DNA from: Pseudoalteromonas rubra | GTDB taxonomy: Bacteria; Pseudomonadota; Gammaproteobacteria; Enterobacterales; Alteromonadaceae | Reading direction: 5' to 3' | DNA length: 64,000 nt | NCBI RefSeq assembly: GCF_005887115.1 | Contig: NZ_PNCJ01000005.1 | Span: forward strand, 62,001 to 126,000 | The notes under the pieces: model-generated | Database searches by the model: none | Told to the model about the DNA's origin: nothing | The model's input: the letters and a program-made list of their open reading frames with translations, nothing else | In this document: positions 53,954-61,762 of the stretch, one piece after another | Layout: each line of letters opens with the position of its first letter | Position numbering within the stretch: position 1 is the stretch's first letter | Program-made: the position numbers and the translations under genes

Positions 53954-54418
53954 CTACCACAGCTCTCTGATCAGACTGATTTTTCCTTCTTTGAAACCAA
54001 ATACGGCCAGCATCGGCTCCTGCTGTTTCCAGCTGCCATCAGCCTGGTTAACACCATAAGCATACTCTACAGCCATGTGATTTTTACCCGGGATAGTTCG
54101 TAATACCCGGATCTCGCGGTTGGTTGCACTATCGTAGCGACCAATTTCTAGGTTACGTAGAAATGCGCGTCGCCAGGCGAGTTTGTCAAAATTAGCCTGA
54201 TATTCAATATGCTCGTATTTAACCTCGTCGTGCATCAGACCAATCAGGGCATCAATATCTGCAACCGTAGAGCCTTTATAAGAGACTGTATCCAGTGCAT
54301 CAAAATACTGGTTCACTTTGCTCAGCTGACAATCAGTAGGGCAGTCAGCTTTCGCCTGTGCTCCCAGAGAAACCAAGCTAAAAAAGGCACAAGCCATTAT
54401 TTTTCTTGTTGTTTTCAT
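53954..54418 (-). CDS. Secreted SnoaL/NTF2-like protein
   Basis: 154 residues. Signal peptide MKTTRKIMACAFFSLVSLGAQA, then an ~130-residue NTF2-like fold (VNQYFDALDTVSYKGSTVAD, ALIGLMHDEVKYEH, ending KEGKISLIRELW). Such domains form a cone-shaped pocket used in isomerases and ligand-binding proteins. GAAGGAA precedes the ATG at 54418; the nine-codon extension is rejected. Substrate unknown. Confidence 0.82.
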   Translation of the reverse strand: MKTTRKIMACAFFSLVSLGAQAKADCPTDCQLSKVNQYFDALDTVSYKGSTVADIDALIGLMHDEVKYEHIEYQANFDKLAWRRAFLRNLEIGRYDSATNREIRVLRTIPGKNHMAVEYAYGVNQADGSWKQQEPMLAVFGFKEGKISLIRELW

Positions 54419-54516
54419 TTCATTTCCTTCAATTACCAAAGGCAACTATTACCCACACAACTCAGTTAGCCGTTTTATAAGGCCATTAGCGCCTGGTATA
54501 TGCGTTCCAATCAAAG

Positions 54517-54807
54517 CTATTCACCCTCATTCGATTGTTCATAGCCATCAGTTATCGATGCCGGAGTACTCTGCTGTTCACTGTCTACTTGCTTCGCGAT
54601 ACTTAAGCCAGCCAGATATCCGACACTGGCACCTCCAATCCCAAATCCAAGCAGCCAGACCAGAGCGCTTTCAGTATCAGCCATGCTGGCAAACAGTACC
54701 AGGTAATACAGTCCTGCAGACGACAAGCCGATAACCAACGCCAAGATAAGCGGGAGTCGTTCAGCCCAAATAAACATCATAATTTTTATGTTTTTCTTTG
54801 TTTGCAT
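54517..54807 (-). CDS. Small two-helix membrane protein, unknown function
   Basis: 96 residues with two hydrophobic segments (about 17-40 and 46-70) and a charged, low-complexity C-terminal tail (EQQSTPASITDGYEQSNEGE). CAGGAG precedes the ATG by 7 bases. The second segment has Gly zipper character (GFGIGGASVGYLAG). No family recognised. Confidence 0.7.
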   Translation of the reverse strand: MQTKKNIKIMMFIWAERLPLILALVIGLSSAGLYYLVLFASMADTESALVWLLGFGIGGASVGYLAGLSIAKQVDSEQQSTPASITDGYEQSNEGE

Positions 54808-55212
54808 ATGACACTCCTGTAGCTACTTATCATATCGACTTCCGCGAATACCTTAGCATGTGAATACCTTGCTTCTCATCAAACCGACGCCTTCAGTTGT
54901 ATTAACTTATGACAGATTGGCGAGTCTGATTGGCTAAATCTTCGTTCTAACCATCTAAAAAATAAGTAGTTATAAGTTAACCAGTGAGATTTTACGACAT
55001 CAGCTATTCATCATTGTTTACATTTTTAGTGGTGGTTAGGGTATATAAACCTCTTTTTGACTCGTATGAATGTATTATTTTTCCTTCTATGAACACGCTA
55101 TATAAGCGCTCATTAAAAGGGCGACTCAAGTGATTCACTGCTCACTCAAAGCCAAACCCATAAAACCTGTTTTGATGGTAATATAGAAGCCCAGCTCTAC
55201 AAGGGTTTCAAT
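54808..55212. other. Spacer upstream of the MreB-like gene
   Basis: 405 bp without a coding frame. AT-rich with no clear repeats, palindromes or RNA genes; it probably holds the divergent promoters of the two flanking genes. Confidence 0.6.
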
Positions 55213-55809
55213 ATGTTGAAATGGACTCAAAAAAAGTTTGCACCGGTTTTATATGTGCAAATTTGGGAAGACAAGTTAAAAATCACCGATATCAAAACGA
55301 AGCAAATCTACGAAGATGTTCCCTTACTGGCATTACAATCGACAAAATCAGGCAAAAAAGTGATTGCAGCCATTGGTAAAGAGGCAAATGAGCTCACGTC
55401 ACCTGACATTCAGGTCATTAACCCATTTTCTCATCCCAGGCTGTTATTTTCCGACTTCCATGTTGGAGAAAAAATTTTACAACATGCGTTTTCCACATTC
55501 TACAAAGGTAAATTTCTGCGACTAACGCCGAAAACAGTTATACACCCAATGGAAAAAATAGAAGGGGGGCTTACTATGATTGAAGTCAGGGCATTCAGAG
55601 AAGTAGCACTTGGGGCTGGCTCTGCCGATAGCAAAATTCATGTCGGATGCCCTTTATCAATTGCTCAGTTTGACTTTGACCAGGTTGAAGATATTGGTGG
55701 CATTAACAGCTCTCAGGCCAGACTTAAAAGCAGCGATGATATCGGGTTATGGCCGCTACTATGGGCAGTGCTATTTATCCTGGTCACAATGTATTTAGGG
55801 ACACGCTGA
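55213..55809 (+). CDS. Truncated MreB-like protein with C-terminal membrane anchor
   Basis: 198 residues. The first ~155 residues follow the N-terminal part of MreB: YVQIWEDKLKITDIKTKQIYE, KVIAAIGKEANELTS, NPFSHPRLLFSDF and REVALGAG. The actin-fold nucleotide-binding second half of MreB is absent, as are its phosphate loops. Instead the protein ends with a single membrane segment (WPLLWAVLFILVTMYLGTR). It cannot bind ATP as MreB does, so it may be a membrane-tethered partner or regulator of the MreB filament (inference). Confidence 0.75.
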   Translation: MLKWTQKKFAPVLYVQIWEDKLKITDIKTKQIYEDVPLLALQSTKSGKKVIAAIGKEANELTSPDIQVINPFSHPRLLFSDFHVGEKILQHAFSTFYKGKFLRLTPKTVIHPMEKIEGGLTMIEVRAFREVALGAGSADSKIHVGCPLSIAQFDFDQVEDIGGINSSQARLKSSDDIGLWPLLWAVLFILVTMYLGTR

Positions 55810-56040
55810 GCAGGATAAATAAAAAATCCAGTCATCCAACTTTCAATTACACAGAACTGTTGCTCAGGCGTATTCAACTTTGAGGCTATATGTAAATTCG
55901 TGTTGTATGCCAATAGATCCCGTGTCGAGCACGGGATGATGATATTCAGACAGGTGCATCAAAGCAAGTTCAGAGCCCAGCTCGACAGTAATTTTTCAAT
56001 GTATATTAAAGATATTGATAACTTATACGAGTGGTAATAC
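55810..56040. other. Spacer between the MreB-like gene and the repeat array
   Basis: No coding frame or terminator was recognised. A partial anchor of the adjacent repeat (ACGAGTGG) appears near 56028. Confidence 0.55.
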
Positions 56041-56625
56041 GTCCCTGTAGGGGGCTCCCGGCTTTTCATCCATGAAAAGCGCTAAGTGAGCGGGGGCGCC
56101 GAGCCTGCGACGATTATCAATCGTCGTTCTCATGAGGTACGAATGGGCACACCTCCATGCCTCGCGTTCGCAGTGCGGGGACGCCGAGTCTGCGATGATT
56201 CTTAATCATCGGTTGCATAAGGTACGAGTGGGCACACGTCCCTGTAGGGGGCTTCCGGCTTTTCATCCATGAAAAGCGTTCGCAGCGCTGCGATGATAAT
56301 TAATCATCGGTCGCATAAGGTACGAGTGGGCACACGTCCATGTGGAGGGCGCCCGGCTTTTCATCCATGAAAAGCGCTAAGTGAGCGGGGGCGCCGAGTC
56401 TGCGACGATTATCAATCGTCGTTCTCATAAGGTACGAGTGGGCACACGTCCATGTGGAGGGCTTCCGGCTTTTCATCCATGAAAAGCGTTCGCAGCGCTG
56501 CGATGATAATTAATCATCGGTCGCATAAGGTACGAGTGGGCACACGTCCATGTGGAGGGCGCCCGGCTCGGCGTCCATGCCTCGCGTTCGCAGCGCTGCG
56601 ATGATTCTTAATCATCGGTCGCTGC
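56041..56625. repeat. Tandem array of structured 85-112-bp repeats
   Basis: Six consecutive units: 56041-56152 (112 bp), 56153-56237 (85), 56238-56335 (98), 56336-56447 (112), 56448-56545 (98) and 56546-56625 (partial). All but the last end with a GGTACGAxTGGGCACAC block. Full units contain an inverted repeat GCTTTTCAT/ATGAAAAGC and a second hairpin of the form CGAYGATT-loop-AATCRTCG. The second stem changes on both arms together (C to T on one, G to A on the other), so pairing is kept. The last unit overlaps the end of the cytochrome-like gene and supplies its stop codon. Confidence 0.85.
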
Positions 56626-58276
56626 TCACCCAATCAAGTTGCATGTCCCATTGGTGTTGATTTTCCTCTTTTAGCGGAGCCTGGGAGTCGTCTACTTGCT
56701 GCAGTACATTAGTTGCTTCAACCAGCGTTGCGTCGCGGCCGAACAGGTAGCTTTGCTCTTTAACTATGGTTCTGTACGCTTTGTTGAGTGCCAGTGCGCG
56801 CTCTTTCGAAGGGGTGATCAGCTCATACAGGTTATCTGCTGACTCGACTTTTTCTTTGTCTACCGTCCCATCTGCTTTAAACCACTTTTGCAGCATTTCT
56901 CGGTTCTGACGGAACTCGTCGCCACCACCGACTCGGTTCATATAAGTCAGGAATTCGCCGAGTGTTTCACCCTTGTTGGGGACATCTTTCATTTCTTTGA
57001 GGTTGATATAGCCCCAGCCGCGCGCGCCTTCTACTTTGCGGGCAAACGAGAAGGTCTGATCGTAGGTTGAACCTATGGTTTTGTGGCAACCATTACAAAA
57101 TGCCAGCTCCTGCTTGTGCTGTGGTCTCAGGTTACCTTGTTTATCCTCAATGTAACCATTGATGGTCCAGCCAAAAGTGTTGTTGATACCCTGATCGCCC
57201 AGATACAGGGTTTGCGGCAAATTCTCAAACGCTTTTTCTTTAGCCTCACGGTAATATGAGGAGTTTAACGACTGACGCGTTTTAAACTTGTGCTTTTTCA
57301 TGTAACGCACTTCTTTCATGCGCGGTGCGTTGTAAATGCCACCCTGTTCGTCCACACCAATGTAACGTACGGTATGCAGGAATTCGGTTTCCTGAGGGTA
57401 AAGCATATGCGCCAACGCATCTGTGGCATCCCCCACATAATGTGATTGCTTCGTGATCTCGTTGATTTCACTAAGCCGATTATCGCCATTTAAATCCTGG
57501 CCAATGCGTTGTTCTGAGATTGTTGGTGTTGAGATCTTATCCAGGCCTTTTAACGCCAGCTCAACCAGGCTCAGGTTTGCCAGGTACACGTCCTGATTAT
57601 ACACGCCGCCTTTTGAGCGAAACGCTTCGGGCAAACGGATCATCACATCACCCGTGGAGCCATTAGTAGGCCAAAACGTCGATGGGAAGGGTTTGTAGTT
57701 AAACGCCACCCAGCCACTGCCATCTTTGGCAAAACCCATTTCATCAAAGGCTTTTTCCGGGTAGGCCAGGTTTTCCAACGGGGTGATCTCACCTTGCCAT
57801 TGCTTATCTTGTTTCAGCTTTTCTATAAACGGGGTGTAATTATCCTGATTGATCCATTCCATGATCTCTTTATCTGGCACGCCTGCGATCAAGTCAGTCC
57901 TGTCAACAAAGAGGTTTTTCCAGTGGTTTTTCAGGCCCAAATCAGAAAATTCATACACGCCCTGCAGATGGCCATCGCGCATCGCATTAGCTCTTTCTGG
58001 CTCCTCTTTATAAGATTGATGGCAGGCATAACACGGGTTATTTACACCATCGGTTTTAGTGTAACACTGAGGCGGTATCACCGACTCTGGGTTATAGACT
58101 TCATCGTGTTCCATGTAAGCGGTTGCCGGAATATCTTCACCTGGCTTATAAGGTGCAGCGCTATGCGTTGTCTGCGCAGCTATCAATTCAGCGGCTTGAT
58201 TATGATGTTGTGATTCTTCGCAGCCGGTCAGTGCCAGGCCAGTGAGTACCGCCAGGCCGATTACTTGGTATTTCAT
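56612..58276 (-). CDS. Dihaem cytochrome c-like lipoprotein
   Basis: 554 residues from the ATG at 58276; an upstream ATG at 58327 falls within a terminator and gives no better signal. Lipobox LALTGC (Cys19), so the protein is lipid-anchored in the periplasm. Two haem c motifs, CYACH (82-86) and CNGCH (394-398). The rest is not a known oxidase domain; it resembles large dihaem cytochromes of unknown role. It follows PhoX on the same strand, but a strong terminator separates them. Its last codons and stop lie within the tandem repeat array. Confidence 0.85.
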   Translation of the reverse strand: MKYQVIGLAVLTGLALTGCEESQHHNQAAELIAAQTTHSAAPYKPGEDIPATAYMEHDEVYNPESVIPPQCYTKTDGVNNPCYACHQSYKEEPERANAMRDGHLQGVYEFSDLGLKNHWKNLFVDRTDLIAGVPDKEIMEWINQDNYTPFIEKLKQDKQWQGEITPLENLAYPEKAFDEMGFAKDGSGWVAFNYKPFPSTFWPTNGSTGDVMIRLPEAFRSKGGVYNQDVYLANLSLVELALKGLDKISTPTISEQRIGQDLNGDNRLSEINEITKQSHYVGDATDALAHMLYPQETEFLHTVRYIGVDEQGGIYNAPRMKEVRYMKKHKFKTRQSLNSSYYREAKEKAFENLPQTLYLGDQGINNTFGWTINGYIEDKQGNLRPQHKQELAFCNGCHKTIGSTYDQTFSFARKVEGARGWGYINLKEMKDVPNKGETLGEFLTYMNRVGGGDEFRQNREMLQKWFKADGTVDKEKVESADNLYELITPSKERALALNKAYRTIVKEQSYLFGRDATLVEATNVLQQVDDSQAPLKEENQHQWDMQLDWVSSDR

Positions 58277-58298
58277 TTTTATGACGCCCATTTTTAGA

Positions 58299-58330
58299 TA
58301 AAAAAATGCGGTGCCACGAACGGGCACCGC
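58299..58330 (-). terminator. Rho-independent terminator after phoX
   Basis: Stem GCGGTGCC / GGCACCGC with a 7-base loop followed, on the minus strand, by ATTTTTTTAT. It lies between the PhoX stop and the cytochrome-like start, only ~25 bp before the latter. Confidence 0.85.
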
Positions 58331-58342
58331 TGAGTCTAGTTA

Positions 58343-60292
58343 TTACTTAGATTTTGGATCGTACAACCACAAGGTGTTGTTTTCCTGGATACCATCTTCA
58401 CCAATGATGATGCGGCCGTCCTGCATAACGATCACGTTATCTGGCTGAGAAAGCTGATTCACATCACATTTTTCTGCGCCTGTCAGGCTTGAACGATATG
58501 TACCACCCATCACAACTGGCTCAATGCGAGTCAGGTTGTAGCTGTTGTCGATGTGCGCACGGTAAACACCACCACAATCTTTAACACGGGCAGAAAGCTG
58601 AATATCACCTTCACCATCAATCATAGTTTTATCAATGTCAGCAACACCGATATACATGTAAGCCTGCTCAACCACTTCGCCTGGTACTCGGTCCTGACCT
58701 GTTACCGCTTCAACTACACGGTCATAGTTGATGCTGATCCCTTCCAGCTTACGCCATTCTGCCGTTGCGCCTAATTGTTTTGCCGCCTGGCGAGACTCAA
58801 GGAATGCGGCACGGTTATCCATAGGCTTACCCGCCGTAACCAGACCACCTCCCTCTGCAAGAGTTGGGTAAGTTGCTTTACCTTCAGCCCAGGCTTTTAC
58901 GTCAGCCACAGACAGGTAGCTTGTTTGACCTGCAACGAAATCTTCAGTACCGATTTCATCGTACTCAGCAACCCAGGCTTCAATTTCTGCATTGGTACCA
59001 GACGCCAGCTCAACCCATTCAACATCAAAGCCAGTCACAGCAGGATCGTTCAGGCCTTTATCCTGCGTCAATTTCGCGCCATAAAGCGTACCTGAGCTCA
59101 GGTCTTTAGGCTGATCCGCAATAAACTTAAACAGTACGCCGCCGGTATCATCCTGAGAGGAGTACACAGTGCGCTCATCCGGCATCACTACTGAGTTTTC
59201 GTGCTCGTAACGACCGATGGTGAAATGCTTAACTACATCTGGTGTATCAGAAAGCGGGTTCTGAACTTCAGCAATATAGCCATAGCGATAAGGGTTAGGG
59301 AATTCAGGTGCAACAAGTGCTTCTATATTGTCATTACCCGCTTCAGCTGGATTATTCCACTCTGGATCCTGAGTAGAATCTTCTTCAGACCATACAATCC
59401 ACTCTTCAGAAGTCAAAGGCGTCCCCCATGGAGAGACAGACCCAAAACAGTTCGCAGCCGTACCTTTAACAGCATCAAAGTCGAGCATCATGGCTTCTTC
59501 GATATTCCATGTACCCGCGTCGCTCTTACTCATTTTAAGGCGACTCATACCACCAGGGTATGATTCCCAGTTAGTAAACAAGTAACCTGTATTTTCTTCA
59601 CCAGCACTTGGAATAAAGCCATTGAAGTCCGGGTTATCGTTTTCAATGATCTTGTCACCTGAAGTGATTCCGTAATGAACGCCTAAGCCGCCGGCCAGAC
59701 CTTTTTCACCCAGGTCTGCATACATATCACCAGTCTGACCCAGAATCTGATATTGACCAATCGCAGTCATAACCGTTTGCATCTCGAGATCTGACGCAGG
59801 TACAGGTGAGCTCACAATATTGCGAGGCAACTCGTTGAAGTTAACACCTGTCAATACACCCACAGTACCGCCATTGTATGGGCGTCCGTTACCATCAACC
59901 AATGTGTTAGCATCGTTCGGGTGCTGTACATTAAAGAACAGATCGCCTTGCTCAGTCAGGAACAACCCTGTTACCTCAGCGCCAGCCGGCACAGTGGCGA
60001 TACGAATTAGACCAGAGCCACCATTTTGGCCATCCTGTCCATTCGCACCATCCTGTCCATTCGCACCATCTTGGCCATCAGCACCATTTGTGCCGTCTGC
60101 ACCATCATTACCTTTGGCGGCACTCGCACCATCTTTGCCATTAGTACCGTTAGTGCCTTGCTCTCCCTGAACACCTTGCTCACCCTGAACACCTTGCTCG
60201 CCCTGAGGGCCTTGTTTACCATCATCACCATCACAGGCGGTTAATGCCACTGTGACGGCTGCGGCGATCAACGAATATGCTATGCGCTTCAT
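58343..60292 (-). CDS. phoX: PhoX family alkaline phosphatase with collagen-like N-terminal segment
   Basis: 649 residues. Lipoprotein signal MKRIAYSLIAAAVTVALTAC (Cys20). Residues ~25-93 are an uninterrupted run of Gly-X-Y triplets (e.g. GPQGEQGVQGEQG and GADGQDGANGQDG). From about 100 onward the chain follows PhoX/DUF839 (FGSVSPWGTPLTSEEWIVWSEED, and the later RYGYIAEVQNPL). PhoX enzymes are calcium/iron phosphatases exported by Tat in many species; here a lipidated Sec-type signal precedes the collagen-like stalk, which would project the enzyme from the membrane. GGAG precedes the start. No clear Pho box was found. Confidence 0.88.
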   Translation of the reverse strand: MKRIAYSLIAAAVTVALTACDGDDGKQGPQGEQGVQGEQGVQGEQGTNGTNGKDGASAAKGNDGADGTNGADGQDGANGQDGANGQDGQNGGSGLIRIATVPAGAEVTGLFLTEQGDLFFNVQHPNDANTLVDGNGRPYNGGTVGVLTGVNFNELPRNIVSSPVPASDLEMQTVMTAIGQYQILGQTGDMYADLGEKGLAGGLGVHYGITSGDKIIENDNPDFNGFIPSAGEENTGYLFTNWESYPGGMSRLKMSKSDAGTWNIEEAMMLDFDAVKGTAANCFGSVSPWGTPLTSEEWIVWSEEDSTQDPEWNNPAEAGNDNIEALVAPEFPNPYRYGYIAEVQNPLSDTPDVVKHFTIGRYEHENSVVMPDERTVYSSQDDTGGVLFKFIADQPKDLSSGTLYGAKLTQDKGLNDPAVTGFDVEWVELASGTNAEIEAWVAEYDEIGTEDFVAGQTSYLSVADVKAWAEGKATYPTLAEGGGLVTAGKPMDNRAAFLESRQAAKQLGATAEWRKLEGISINYDRVVEAVTGQDRVPGEVVEQAYMYIGVADIDKTMIDGEGDIQLSARVKDCGGVYRAHIDNSYNLTRIEPVVMGGTYRSSLTGAEKCDVNQLSQPDNVIVMQDGRIIIGEDGIQENNTLWLYDPKSK

Positions 60293-60538
60293 TAGTTACT
60301 CCGAGTTAGTTGCTACGATTGCTACAGTTATTGTTATAAAGCGCACAATAGGTTGGGCCGAACCGGTTACAGATACATTGCTTAAATATTAAGGTTTTCA
60401 GTCAGTTATAAGTCAAAGAAAAGACAACCTGGAAAGTTAGAGCGAAAGCTCAGTGTAAAGGGGGTTTACAGCTGATAACTCGAAAGAGCAGAACAAAAAC
60501 AGATATAATACTCAGAGATTAGCAAATACCTTTTAGTG

Positions 60539-60558
60539 AGATCATGAATTTACCAACT
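60539..60558 (-). repeat. Dispersed 20-bp motif copy spanning a start codon
   Basis: Minus strand reads AGTTGGTAAA-N5-GATCT, a perfect match. It covers the first five codons and the 5 bases before the ATG of the gene at 60544, where a repressor would be well placed. Confidence 0.7.
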
Positions 60559-61098
60559 TACGGATTTGGCGCAGAGCAGGGGTTACTGGCCATTTACATC
60601 GAACATCCGCCAGCACTTTCTGAGTTTCAAAAATTAAATAAAGTCATAGCCTTACAGGAAGGGGAAGTCGACTACATCAACCAGCAATGTGGTAATGGCT
60701 GGCGCAAAGTGTTTAATGTGTATGCCAAGTTTATAGCAGAACTCAGCCACCCAGATCACGATTTTACTAACCAATCAAAACACTATCCAAGCTGGCAAAA
60801 GTATCGGGATAAACGGCTGTTACAGCAGGGATGTCAGGAGGCTTTACTGTTTTCTGTGCCAGATTTGGCGGCAAATCGCTATGACTGGCACATCATAGCG
60901 GGGCGCACTTATGCAAAAGCTTTACTCCGAGATCATATTTTTACTAACTCTTTGCACTGGATAGATGAAGAATTTGCCATCGACCCCGTCAATAAGTTAC
61001 TGATCTGCCCTTATTTGGATTATCGCCAGCTTAGTAATATAAAGATCTCAAAGCTGGCTGAGCTGATCCTGACGGAGCATGCCAAAGTTATTGTCTGA
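60544..61098 (+). CDS. Conserved-looking protein of unknown function, rich in embedded motif copies
   Basis: 184 residues, soluble, mixed alpha/beta composition. No family recognised with confidence. It reads MNLPTYGFGAEQGLLAIYIE at the start and has no signal peptide or membrane segment. Three matches of the dispersed 20-bp motif lie in the gene (start codon, 60753, 60930) and a decayed fourth at 61029. Two internal copies encode DHDFTN and DHIFTN. The end overlaps the convergent methyltransferase by 11 bp. Confidence 0.75.
   Translation: MNLPTYGFGAEQGLLAIYIEHPPALSEFQKLNKVIALQEGEVDYINQQCGNGWRKVFNVYAKFIAELSHPDHDFTNQSKHYPSWQKYRDKRLLQQGCQEALLFSVPDLAANRYDWHIIAGRTYAKALLRDHIFTNSLHWIDEEFAIDPVNKLLICPYLDYRQLSNIKISKLAELILTEHAKVIV
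60753..60772 (-). repeat. Dispersed 20-bp motif copy (DHDFTN)
   Basis: Minus strand reads GGTTAGTAAA-N5-GATCT; one mismatch at the first base. In the coding frame it gives Asp-His-Asp-Phe-Thr-Asn. Confidence 0.7.
60930..60949 (-). repeat. Dispersed 20-bp motif copy (DHIFTN)
   Basis: Minus strand reads AGTTAGTAAA-N5-GATCT, a perfect match. In the coding frame it gives Asp-His-Ile-Phe-Thr-Asn. Confidence 0.75.
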
Positions 61099-61753
61099 CA
61101 CAGCTTAAGCCACTGAATCCTAGCGCTTTAAAGAACATGTGAGCGGAAGAAAAACCGCTTTCATCCAGCAGCTCAGCCAGCCTGATCCTATCGAGTGGGT
61201 AAAATTCGTGCTCCAGGTTATGACGCATACGTTCTTCGCCGATGTGAGTCAGACCCATCGCGCGGCAGTGTTTCAGCTGAGACTCGCGTTCGAACTGGGT
61301 CTCGGGCCTCATCAGATCCGCCAGTAACAGCTGTTTTCCCGGCTTGAGGTTACTATGAATCGATTCCAGTAGTGCCAGCTTACCACCATCGTCTGCCACA
61401 AAATGCATCACCAGCAGACACAGTGCAACATCAGCCTGATACTGGCCCGGCACCAGCGGTCCAGCATGTATGGTCACACGTGATGACAATCCGCAGTTAG
61501 TAAAATTTTGATCTGCGATGACCAGCATATCGTCAGATACATCCTGGACAATGAATGTCCAGCTCGGATTACTCTCTGCCAGCTGCAGTACTTCTTTTCC
61601 GGTCCCGGCGCCCACAATCAGGATCTCAGCCTGCTCGGGTAATACTGTCTGTAACTGTGCCTGAACCAGCTCATGTAGCAACTGATAGCCTGGCACCAGG
61701 CGCTCAATACGACTGTCGTAATGAGTTGCTTCATCCTGCGTAAAACTGGGCAT
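61088..61753 (-). CDS. Class I SAM-dependent methyltransferase
   Basis: 221 residues, Rossmann-type fold. SAM-binding motif I is ILIVGAGTGKEVLQLA, with the acidic second motif near WTFIVQDVSDDML. The rest (LCLLVMHFVADDGGKLALLESI) follows the UbiE/methyltransferase 25 pattern. AAGGAGG lies 5 bases before the ATG. It follows SbcC by only 9 bp, so the two are probably co-transcribed. A 20-bp motif copy at 61495 lies within it. Substrate unknown. Confidence 0.9.
   Translation of the reverse strand: MPSFTQDEATHYDSRIERLVPGYQLLHELVQAQLQTVLPEQAEILIVGAGTGKEVLQLAESNPSWTFIVQDVSDDMLVIADQNFTNCGLSSRVTIHAGPLVPGQYQADVALCLLVMHFVADDGGKLALLESIHSNLKPGKQLLLADLMRPETQFERESQLKHCRAMGLTHIGEERMRHNLEHEFYPLDRIRLAELLDESGFSSAHMFFKALGFSGLSCVRQ
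61495..61514 (+). repeat. Dispersed 20-bp motif copy (DQNFTN)
   Basis: Plus strand reads AGTTAGTAAA-N5-GATCT, a perfect match. On the methyltransferase strand it encodes Asp-Gln-Asn-Phe-Thr-Asn, the same frame as the copies in two other genes. Confidence 0.75.
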
Positions 61754-61762
61754 GAGGCCTCC

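Noticed and set aside
59561..59580. Motif copy in phoX
   Set aside because: AGTTAGTAAA is perfect but GATC is replaced by AACC; kept only as a possible decayed copy.
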